A DNA stretch of 64,000 nt from Phoronis australis (taxonomy: Eukaryota > Phoronida > Phoronidae). The stretch lies in NCBI GenBank assembly GCA_002633005.1, contig NMRA01000080.1, positions 773,291 through 837,290 on the forward strand. The letters run 5' to 3'. Under the pieces are notes generated by a model. The model was given only the letters and a program-made list of their open reading frames with translations, ran no database searches and was not told where the DNA came from. The stretch's first letter is position 1. Every line of letters begins with the position of its first letter. The translations under genes and the position numbers were made by a program. Of this stretch, positions 45,701-57,700 are shown in pieces.

Positions 45701-48700
45701 GTTTAGAATCGATGTCTGGGCTTGGGAAAGTTTGAGCGGTCGTTATTGATTATTGGTTGTTTTTCGTTATTGGTTCAGACCAGGGGCTGGAATCTAATGT
45801 TGTTACTCAAAATTGAACTGGAAATTATTTTGTGACATTTCTTTTCTACTTTGATGTGTGCTCGAGTGTTTACATGGTTGACTGATGATGATTCCAGCAT
45901 TAAAGCTATGAATTCGAGTTTGAAATCGAAATTTTGAGCTTGAACTTGAAGTCTCGACGAGTTCTTGCAGGAGTTTGTTGCTTGAATCTAGGGAACTTCA
46001 AGTGCAAATTTGTACTCCTCAGTGGTTTGCATAATCCATAAGGTAACGAAGCACAGAATAATAAATAATTATCTCAAGTTCATATTTAAGAAAAACGTTA
46101 ATGCCAAATTTATTTTCGAGCTCGATTTCGAGTAAAAAGATTAGATCCCAAGTTGCTTGTCATGGCGGTTTAGTTTTGTTTCCATCTCCATGGCAACATG
46201 GCTGTCTGGGTAATTCCAGGGGATTTTTGGTGACTAAGTTCAATTCAAAGACAGGTTGTGAACATGGTCTCGTTGCTTTACAAGAACAAATACGCCCTGA
46301 TGCTCTCAAAACCAAAACTTTTGCTTACACTGGCTTTAATTCGATTTTTACTTGTTCGCAACTTCATCAAAAGTTTGCACCCTTTGTTTCCTTTAACCTG
46401 TTGCCAAATCACCCTGCCTTACTATTTACGGAAATCATGACAATGTTTCAAGTTTTCAGCAGATCTTCATTTTTGCAACTTGTAAAAGTTTCAAACTTCA
46501 TTTCTCACATTTGGGGCTTCAACACACACTTTACAACAAATAGAACTTCTAATATAGGATGTCGTCATGATTTGCAATATTTTTCATCGTGACCTGGTAA
46601 TGATTGAATATCCCAAAGTCTAACTATGGAAGTGATAAACGTTCTAATTGATTGCATTTTCTTCATATTTTATGTTTCATATTCTGACTTTCAGCATTCC
46701 ATCCAGTAACTGCACAAGTGTGGAACAAATTCTGCAAGAGAGAAAGCCAAATGCTGAAGAAATCCTCGAGTCGCTTGGCTTCGGAGCCTGGGCTGATGAG
46801 AGCTGGACGTCTAAAATACCTCTACGGTTCTTGACATATCCGACACGTGCCCGCGGCATTAATGTAGAGAAAATTATCGAGGACAACGACGACCTAAAAG
46901 ACAAAGTGAACAGAGAGAAGACAGGCTTCGGCACATGTAAGTAGGAATGCTGGCTTCATTTGGCGGTACTTTTACCATCTGCTTAATGACAATCAGTTTT
47001 GCAAATTGCTGTTTTATGGATACTTAAGTGGTAAAAGCTATTTTGGTGCTTTATTGTTCTTTGATAAAGCCAAATGTTGTATCGAGTACTTTGAGATTGA
47101 GTCACTGTTTTTTGGTAGTCCATATACAGTAGACATGCCATCTTTAATGTAGCATCTGAAGTGACCTGTATTTAATGACGAAGTCGACCTTATGGGCTAA
47201 ATAAAGCTTAGTTCGTTCTAGTCTATTCTTGGGTACGGTGGTTTTTAATTGCTCACTTTTTCAAAACTGAAAATTCATCTGAGACGAGCAAAAACGATGC
47301 AGCATTTTTTCCTCATCACTTAGCAAATCGTGGCATTTCAAACCTTGCTTTCCGTTGCTCGCGTGCCTTTGACAGCTGGTCAAAAAATAAACATGGCACC
47401 TCGGCTGACAATGATGCGGGCCTGGTTTATTCTTTTAGTTAATGATCACAGGTGTCTGAAAATGAGCCGGGTAAAGACCTGAACCAACTTTACCTGTCGG
47501 CCTAATAGCCCCATCCTGGATTGAACTCTCGTCTCTTGTGGAGATATAAAAATGCTTGAGTTAGCTACTTTTCAAAATATCAGTTACTCCTGAGTTGATA
47601 CCACAGGGGAAGCACAGCCAGCAGTGATATTTGGCCTTTTTGATAATTCTTAGTGACTGTGTTAGCATTGTAACTCAAGATCCAATGAATATGAATTTGC
47701 CTGCATTCCTATGTTGAAATACGTAATAAATTGGATACGAGACAATGACTAGTACATTTGCTTGTGAAGAAGTAGGAAAGTGCTCGTGTGTTGCATTGTG
47801 GGTAAATACCTTAGAATGAGAGTGGTGCTGTGCTATTGTAGGACTGGCCTATATGTTGATAACGCAATCTGGTGACTATAATGCAATTAAAAACTGTAGT
47901 AGTCACTTGTTTACCCTTAGTACTGCATTTGTTCTCAGTTTCTGGGAGGTTGTCGTTTTTCATTTCTCACCCAGTTTACCACACCATCTTTATAGATCAT
48001 TTCTACTCCTACTGTTGACTGGTTATTAGTTGTGGTAAGTGACCCTTTTGGCGGCATCATGAACTAGTTGACGCTTCTTAGAGTGAGTCTCGTGTGTTTG
48101 ATGAACTAATTCACTTCATTCTGTTTTGCGCTTGGTGGTGATTACGAACTGTCGATTTGTTATGAGATACATGTAGAATGTTAGTTTTGAAAGTTCAGTT
48201 TTCGTCTCATTTTGCATGATTTTGTGGAATCCACAAAATTGCCAACAGCTGCAGCAGCTGCCGAAACAGTTATTTCTAAAATAAAAATTATGTGAAATTC
48301 TATTTGTAACAAGTGGCATGTAATTATCTAAACTGTTGGCTCTGTAACACCACTATTAATATATTGCTTGGCTTGATTTTCACCAGTGATGCAGTTTGAG
48401 AACCCAGCGATTGTACCAAAGGGTCAAGCGTGTTTCGTCATTCGTTTCGACTCACCTGGATTTCTAGCATACTCTTTTACTAATGCAGTGAAAAACACGT
48501 TTATGTTTGCATTGTATTGGTTGTGTTATAGAGACATAACTGAACGTATTAATTACACCTAACCAAAAGACTGCATTACACAATTCGTCGTATTGTCCTG
48601 GCTGCCAAGCAGTTACCACATCTCCTCCCTCATACATTGTAGCGTACTAGCACCCTTGAATATTGACGCTGTGGCAGCCATTTTAAGCACCAAGAATGTA

Positions 48701-51700
48701 AGTTTGGTTATGTCTGTGGACTGCGGTACAGCTTATTCCGAGTAGTCTGTTTGGTTTGGAGGTTTGGGCCGTCGATGTCTATTCCTTAACGTGATCGCAT
48801 CTTACCCTAACCTTACACCTTGTGTCCAGATTGGTAGGGGGCATTGTAGTCTGTGCCCTTCCTAACCCGCGCACAGTGTGGTCCCCTCAGGGGTCGAGTT
48901 AGGTTGATGGCAACTGTAGCTTAGTGCAAACTGTGTCTTTGAATAGTTTTGAGATCTATGCAAGTTTGATAACGGTGTTGTTAGCAAAAAAGTTTGAAAA
49001 CAGTAAGAGCATTGCTGTTTTCATTGCAAGGAAACTACTTGGAGATACACCCAATCATCACCTTCAGGTACAGTACAAAGACTGCCATCGTGATGAAATA
49101 CAATTTCCAAGGAACAATTTTCCGATTTCCATAGAACAATATTACAAACTCCTATTAAAATTTTCATTGTATCAGAGAATGGAGGCGTTGTGCCTTGGTG
49201 ATTTTCTCTGACAAAACTTGCTTGCCTAAAATGCTGCAACATTTTATTACGTTTTAAGGATTCCATGACAAAATGTGGTCCAAGTAGTCCCTGTTAGTGT
49301 TTTGTTGAGTTTACAGTTATTTTGAGCTGCATCATTTTGATGGTTCTTTTTCTTGAATTGTAAAGTTACGGATACCAAGAAAGGCCCTTCTGTTTATCTT
49401 ATCATCTGAATGTATTGAGACCAGAGAGCATTTCATCACTAAGATGTGAACATCTGTGGTTACCCCTCTGCATACATTTCTACATATATTATCCTTTTTT
49501 CACCAATGTCACCTGGTGAATGCCACATTTCTGTTCTTTAGATGATGGATGTAGACTAATGGAATGTCGCTCTTGTTATCTTCAAGTTTTTGTGACTTGG
49601 TGTCCAAGAAATTTTGGATTATTTCCGATGGAGGCAACTTAACACGTAGAAAAAATGTGATTCTTGTGATATTTCTTTCTACGAACAAATTTGCCAAAAT
49701 TGTCAATCTTCAGCATGTGTCTGCTTTGAATTCTGCCATTTGAAAAGCAGAAAAAGGAAGTTTCATATTGTTTATTTTCTTAGAAATTTTACAAAATATA
49801 TTCCTGTTTTCTTTAATGCGTAGGTTTTTTTGGCAAAATTTCTTGAAACCCCATGATCTGTTTTGATCTGGCACTTGTAATTTATTCAAATAATAATTTG
49901 AACTTTACATCGAAGCTTGTGTCTTGTGGGACGGTCCCAGCAGACTGCATGCATCAGCCACGGGGCTGGACGTAATTTGGAATGTATTACAACCCCTGCA
50001 CGTGCACCATTTCATCATTGTATTTGTGTTCGTTCACAACGGACTTGTGTTAACCTGTCTATTTTTACTTTACTTACTACTTATTGTTCGAAAGTACAAC
50101 GGATCATGCAACATGCACTCCATCTATTGTTTGGGCAAGGTACTAGCATTTTTCCTATCATACCATTTTGCTTTTGACTCGTAGATATGGCAGCTTACGA
50201 GGTCACCATATTGGCAATTCTGAATTCCTTAAATCACTTACGGTATAATCTAACCCCTTGATTGAAAAGAAGTTGAGACCAATTTTGCAGTGGTTTGTTG
50301 TCCATTTTAAAAATTGTTGTCCTTGAAATTGTCAAGAGTGAAATTAATGTTTTTTGGCTTTAAATTATGGAGGACCCTAGAAAAATGTTTATTTTTGGGC
50401 CAACTTTGGAACACGGTATCTCAGAAGTGGCTGAACGGATTCAAATGAAACTGAGATGTTACGGTGCTTTTTGCATTGTTCAAAACACTGATAGGAATTG
50501 ATTTTAAAATGTTCTTTTTTGCATGAGATGCTATCAAGAAGTGGGACTTATGTGCTTTTGTGAATAATTTTTAAAGTTGGATAAAATCTAGAAAACTGTG
50601 ATAGCGTTTTTGAGATGTTTTCTTGAACATTTTTATCGCGCGAAGGTTGGTCATGTTATTGATCCTGTTGTTTTCCTATGAATGTACTTTTATTTTTTGC
50701 TTCATTTTTCGAAAAAAAAACATGGTCATGTGAGTTCATTAACAACAGATTGGTATAAACCCAACAATCAAATTCTCCTGAATTTCTACTTTCATAATAT
50801 ATACACTTTTGCTGAGTTAATAGTTTATTGTCTACATAGTTGGTGAAACATACAGTCTTTTTGGGGATTTTTTATTGCTACACAAATAAACGACAATGCA
50901 TTAAATTAAAAAATAAATTGTAGCCCCTAAAGCGAACCATTATATCCATTTTTTTCTGTAAACCGTTGTGTTTCTTAAGTGAAACATAACATTGAGCAAA
51001 AACACGAAAAGTAAAGAAAACAAAAACTAGAAGGCCCTACTTATCTTTATGTAGGAACATAGTGTCCGTCGCACGCCTATTTTTAAAATACACCATAAAT
51101 GCACTTTGGATGTTGAATTACAGCTAAAAAAACCAAACCGGTTATTTTTGGTCTTATCTCCACCGTGGTTAGCCCAACTCAACTATGTTATCTTGCCTCC
51201 GTGACAACTAGGTCTTTGTTGACAAACTGTCACAACCCACGTCATTTATATTACCTGCAAGCCTGTGCTTCTTGAATTTTGTACCTTGATTGTTTTTTTA
51301 TGAACACAAAATAGTCTGCGTGTTGTGTTTCATGTTTTCGGTCTTTCTCACATACTATCTAGTTGGTTTTTAAAATCAGCACTTTTTAATGACAGAAAAG
51401 TTGTATTTAAGCTGAAAAGTTGAACACCCCAGAGGTCAGTTTTAATTTCAAGGCTGGTTGTAATGAATTTTTTGTTAGATCATGCGTTAAGGGTTGGGTT
51501 TACCCAGTGTCGATAAGTAATTAGAATTTTATCGGTCAATCCTGCTATAGGCTAGTTGAATGTGAACTGTCAAGTGGGCTGGCAACAATATTGATAGAAA
51601 CATGATCGGCTTGTTGGAGTTCTCACAATGTTCTGATATTGTGAATATTGCCTGAATGAAAAGGACTTGATTTGGCTTTTTACTACTATGAGCCATGTTG

Positions 51701-54700
51701 TTGCTTGATTGACCCAAACTGGTGTCGACGCTCGGTGTAATGTGGTTGTGCACAGTCCCAATGGTCAAGACGAAGATGAGCTGGAATTGGTCCAGATATT
51801 CCTTTTACCTGTTTATGACAGCCCCTTGGCGATGTGACTACCTGCAAGAGATGGGAAGAGAGGCATTTAGTTATGATCGAACACTGTTTATCTGTTTACA
51901 GTCGGAGATTTCATTCATGCTGAAAGGGGATAAATGATTTTTTGATGTTCCACTCTTCTTGACGTTGAATGTGGTGCAATTTGTTAATATATGCTTGATC
52001 AATTAATGTTAGCTTCCAAATCACTGTAGGGGACAGGTTGGATTACAACAGCGTCTATTCAGTCGGGGTTGTCAATGAATTTGGCATATTTTGTCCTAGT
52101 TTGCGTAAATATGGCCATCGGGATCGTCTTCAGTTGGTGGATTAGTAACATCGAGATATGCTACGACAGCTGATAATAACAGCTTCCCATACAGGTAACC
52201 AGGGCCCCTAGTTCTCTTTTGTTATAATTTGTTTGTTTGTAGCGGTTGTGTTCATGTTATAGTTTGAGAGGAAATTGGATATTAAACCTGTCTTTGCATT
52301 TCATTGCATACAGTCATTACTAACCACAAAGTAAGATGAGCATTGTGGGTTTCTAAATTAGATTCATTGTCGTATTTGTATCTGTTGAGAAGTCCCAAAG
52401 TGCCAGCTATAGCAACTCCATCTAGTGTTGGCTCGTGTAGGGTACCCATCAGCTTCCAGTCGTATTGCTCTCAGCGCACAAAATTACACGCTTCCGTCAC
52501 CCTAACTTATTGAGCCTGGCCTCAAACAGTGACAAATCGTAGGTTCTTTGAAAGCCCAAAAATCACTTTTATTATGAGTTTCCTAACCTACATGTTCTAA
52601 CCAATTTTACAACTGTAAGTGGCTAGAATTAAAAATTTTATTTTTTCTAAAAAGGTAGGTACATAGAAGCTTCAAACAAAGGCTATTCTTTCTCACCTTG
52701 ACACAGTCTCACCTTGACACAGTCTCACCTTGACACAATCTCACCTTGACACAGTCTCATCACGGTTTCTTCTTGTTTCAGTCCTGGGTAGTCCTAGCTG
52801 TAGCTCCTCCAGTACTGATCCGTCATTAAAACATGCCTCCGACGTTCCATTCCGGCGTATATCCCGCACCATATCTCAGTCTGATCATGTGTTTCGCGGT
52901 CTAACCGAGGGTGGGCATTTCTACAACAGCATACTGATCTGTGATAACACGCGTGCCTTACAAAGGCAGGGCCACTACGATGAGACACTGGGGAGACTAG
53001 CCAATGAAAGGGAACGCAACCGTCCACTTGTCTGCGTTAATACTGATTTGATGCCGGATATGGTTTGTAGCGATGAGAATGAGAACTATCAGGAAGTGGC
53101 GGAAAGTAGTGAGAACGAGAAACTCAGTGAGGAATACATATTGGATTTCGAACGAAGCAGTAAAGAAGACCAGACGTTGTTAAAGCCTCATCGATTAGTT
53201 GGGCGTACTGACTCTGATTCGACACTGGTTCCCGAAAAATCGTTTTCTTTTGCTTCCGATTCATTCGCTGTTGGAGAAAGCTTTGAGGGTATCTCTAGAC
53301 GGCCGTCTTATAAAGAGGGAGTCTTATTGGATTTGCACTCAATGGTTCTGACTGAAGAAGGTGCTAGTGTGTTAAACGAAGGTAAGGTCGAGGCTGGCCT
53401 CGACTTAACTGTTTACTGCCAGTGTGGAGACAAAGTGCTCACAAAAAACGATGGTGTGTGCTACAATTGCAGTAAAAGTACTGCTGAAGGACAACGTGGG
53501 AGTTTCCACGATGAACAAAGCATTTCAGAGAAAAGCGCTGGAACATTTCAGATACCTCCGAAGACTCCTAAGTTGAATTCTCGCTCCAAGGATTTCCGTC
53601 GTCAGAAATTCTCTCGACTAGCTCTGGAACATGTGGATTCTTTCGAACTTGAAGAGGTTTGTTTGCAAATGTGAAATGTCACAAATTACAATAATCCTAA
53701 TGTTTGCTGTTCTGTCTTAGAAATCTCAATTTTGGGGTGAAATCATTTTCAGGAAGCTTGTATTTTAAACCTTTTTTGTTTTCATGTGGCAAATTGACAA
53801 AAATGTGAAAATAGAGAATTGCCGTATTTCCAAGTTTCTTTATTTTAGTACAAACACTTCTGCCTAGTGTCAAAATAATCATAATTTCGCATTTTTGCTT
53901 TTCATAATTAACATTGCTTTAAATTAGTTCTGTTCATAATTTCGTATTCGTTTCAGATTCATACGGCAGACGACAATAACTGTTTTGAGATTCCAGAGGA
54001 TAACCCATTGACACGCACCATCAGCCTGCAGTCCGGTAGCAGCGGGTTCGCTGAGTTCGACCAGCAGGAAGCCATGTGGCTTGCTCTGCATGAGCCCTGT
54101 CATGAACTGGTGAGTTGTCTTGTTCTGTGGTTGGTTGTCTGGTCATCTGCTCTGAGCACGCAGTACTAATCTGCCCCTGAGTTGTCTCCCCTTGTACTGC
54201 CGGCTATGGACTCATCATTTACTGGGTAGTTGAAGGTCTTATACTGTGGACTGGATTTTCTTGGGAATTGCATGAGTAAATTCATTGATGTACCCACACG
54301 TACAAAACGTGACCCCATATTGCAGGTATCTCTGTCGCGGCTGTCCAGTGTCTGCTGCTGTATCTCCAAAACTCCTTGGACTTTTAGATGCATCTGACCT
54401 CCACTATACCCCCAAGTGGCAATTTTGTTTTTTTTTTGTTAACCTCTGTTTCATCGGAATCCCTTGCCAGATTTTCATGAATTCTGACAGCTAGGTTTCT
54501 ATTTAATGAATGACGCAATAGATTCCTTTTGTGGGACAGATTTGGCTAACTGTGCCACCTATTGGTCACAGTAGGTTTCCATAAGGGATACGACGACACC
54601 TTCCCATTTTTGGATGGGTGCGATGTATTCTGTGGCACCTAGTGGCCACTTTTATGATACTAATAAAGACTCCTAGAAGCATGCCATTTGATGTGAAGTC

Positions 54701-57700
54701 TTGTGTGCATTTTAATGCCTAGCTCTTGTTTTTGAAGTTTGTGTTGCAACTTATTATAAAATGTGATTGGCACGAGAATGACAAATGGCTAATTAATGTT
54801 ACTGCAAATCGCTAATTAGCATGGTCGTGGTGTACATCTGCAGACCAAAGTCCCTAAGGACATGTAGCATTGCGAGTAAGTACTGTAGAATGAGATAGGG
54901 CGCTTTGGTATTCTTGGAAGGAACTATTGGGATGCTTTTTCCATCCAACTACTGGTTTCAAAAAACAAAGTTTCACCCTGTAGTGTGAATTTTGTTCCTA
55001 AGTTTTAATGTTGGTTTGGATCACCCTCTGAACTGTGTGGTTTGGTCTAAAATTCTAATGCATCCTTGCTATGACAGTAACATGATAATTTTAGAGGATG
55101 GCATTTAGTTATCTGATAAACACAAGAGTTAATATAATGTCGGTTGTGTTTATGTGGCAAGTTCTTGATGGAAACCCTAAGGATATAACTTGTTATCTTG
55201 TTGGATACAGAGTATGTGGTAGAGCGATGTAGTTATTACCAGATGAAAAGAATGCGTGTACAATGTTCTAATTAGGTATTGCCTTTGGACATTTCGATGG
55301 CACCGTGTTCTTATCCCAGCTTCAGGCTTGAAAAGAGTCAATCCCAGCTGTTTTAGCCAGTCTCAGGTAACTGAGTAACACTGGGTTTATCTTATCCTTA
55401 TTAGATTTCTGTGCAATGCATAGCCAATAACCTCATCTGTACTGACTGCAGAAGTTTACATGGCATGATGCTCTCATTAATAGAGGCTTGGAATTGTGTT
55501 CTCAGTCTTTCTTGTTACTGCTAAATAATTAGTTAATGCTTAGTTTTTGTCTCATCCTTGTTAGATACCCGAGGTGGAAACCTTAGAAGTGGATAATCTC
55601 GATAAACGGATAGTGTTTCCTTGGCGACATATACCAGGCAGTGAAGTGTCTCACAGTTGTGAGTGTGAAAAAACGTTTAGACCACACTCAACAGACTGTC
55701 TGCAGTATAAGACGTCAGGGTTCGGATTGAAACCTGTCAAAGCTGTGAAGTTAAAAAGCTTCCGAAGTGCTAGTGTTGATTTAGGTGTGTTGACTCCGTC
55801 AATGGTGGATAAAATGAAGTCGCAAAATTGGGAGGCTCCAAAACAATGCAGAGACTGGAGTACGGTGCTGCCAGGTGGCAGATTTGAAACTGAGGCAAGC
55901 CTTGACAGATCTGCCACAGTGGTTAGTTGTCATATTAATTATCTCAAGTTTGCCAACAAAGTCGTTAGTGGGGTGATACGCCAAGCATTTGATGATATTC
56001 AGTTGTCCTTGAGGCAGAGATATTTAGCAAAAACAGGTGAAACCGACAAAGTGTCTAGGAATGTTGAAGATTTCTGTGATAGGCTGTCGCAGAGCATCAC
56101 TGATAGTGCAGTTCTGTGTGCTGCAAAAATTGTTCAAAAGTATGAGGTATCTCAAGTGACGGATACAATGTTGTATTTCGCTGACAATATTGCATACAAT
56201 GCTATCCAGGGGGCTTATGAAGTGGTCCAGGATATATTTACTGTACCACCGGTGCCACGGAGGAAGGAAGATATTGGTGATACTATGGAAACGGAAACAG
56301 ATTTATTGGAGCGCTTGCTCAATTTTGATGGAAACACTCATGGTAATCACAGGAATTCAGAGGCTGCATTGAGCGACTCGGATTCATTCATGGATGCTGG
56401 TTTATCTGCTATGGTGTCTGGGAAAAACGACCATCGTAATCAACTGCCACGCAGCAAGGATAACTGTGATATTGTTGACAGACATAGTTTTGTTATGCCC
56501 AGTGGTATAGACATAGGATGTCAAACTGATTTTTCATATAGACAAGATGTGTTTAACGAAATTAGTCAAGCTACGAAAGACAATCAGGTTGGAAAAAGAG
56601 ATATGTCATCGAAAGGGGAGTCTGCTGAAGTCTGTGTTCAGTGTGAATCTTCAGTGTTTGATGCGGTTTCTGATGAGTTACGTGAAAGAGATGATTTACG
56701 TGGTGGTAAATCTACGGTAAGGCAAAGCCAGCATCGGTCAGAGCTAAATTACGTGCTCAACAGCCCACATAGATCTCAAACATTTCTTTCCGAGGCGCAT
56801 CTGCAGGTCTCGCCAAGGTCGGCAAGCCTTCACAAGGACGTTCTTGTGAAAAATCAACGACAGAAAAACCATAGCCGCAGTACTGGTGCAACTACGTACT
56901 CCTCCATTCTTCAAGTTGAATTCGACAGTGAGTCGCACGTGACTAAGCCGCCTGTATACATGTCTGCTGCTGCCGCGTCTATGGAGGGTCGTCTGCACTT
57001 CGTAGCACACAACGAGCCGCCGAGAGAGTCATCCACACCACTTTGGTCACGTGATAAACAAAGTTTAGCCTCCGAGCTGTTGGCAGTTACTTCTGATAAG
57101 GAATGGATGTTGGCCAATGATCCGACTCTCGAGAGCAAGGGAGAAACAAAGCTTCCAGTATTCACCACCAGGTACGGTCCTCCAACCGTGGACTTTCCAA
57201 TTTCTATACCATCTTTTGTAAACAGGTCCTCGGTGGCGAGTGAGTCACGTAACACATATCACAGTGTGTCTCTACCATGTAGTGGACCATCGGTGCCATG
57301 CCCTGACCGCGTGTCACACTGGGTAACAGCCTCTGCAACTGATTTGACTGAGAGGGACAGAGCTGCCAGTACGCATTCCTTACCAGTTGAATCCATGTCC
57401 AAAGGAGGACAGCGGCCAAGGAGTGGGTCAGCGGCCAGTACTCGAAGTGCCTCTGGTCTTTTCAATAACCATGACCGGGAGATGCTAACCTTGTCATCGA
57501 TTGTCAGGTCTCCGTATGAGGTACGTACAGTCTCTTATTTTCCGTTTATATTGCTCTATTTGTTCTTTGTTGCCCTCTCCTGTTGTGTTCACATGATGAC
57601 TTGTACCCAGAATTATTTGATCTGGGTAAAACTAGTGTCAAATTGTACCTGCGGTGTCATTATGATCCGGAACAAACTGTGTTAACTATCTTACTAGCAC

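Larger units (their letters stand above)
43600..46694 (+). other. ITPRID intron 5 (3.1 kb)
   Basis: Contains a partial modular element (43955-44300) and a complete fold-back element (44965-45260). The 163-codon frame at 46101-46592 has no recognised domain and ends 100 bp before exon 6; I treat it as chance. Confidence 0.5.
48423..52781 (+). other. ITPRID intron 7 (4.4 kb)
   Basis: Contains family C copy 2 and the 16-bp repeat at its 3' end. I searched by eye for an exon encoding the vertebrate RFRQ..ANAF segment and did not find one. A phase-2 open stretch after an AG at 51755 (PNGQDEDELELV) does not fit the required phase 1. Confidence 0.5.

Noticed and set aside
46101-46592. 163-codon open frame in ITPRID intron 5
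   Set aside because: No recognisable domain, no splice support, overlapping minor frames; likely chance in an intron.
51722-51937. Extra ITPRID exon after the AG at 51755
   Set aside because: The readable frame would require phase 2 entry, but the flanking exons require phase 1, and the peptide does not resemble the missing vertebrate segment.
26884-54730. CTAGTGGC boxes of family M as CTCF sites
   Set aside because: The core is one base short of the AGRKGGC spacing, so they do not fit the CTCF pattern.
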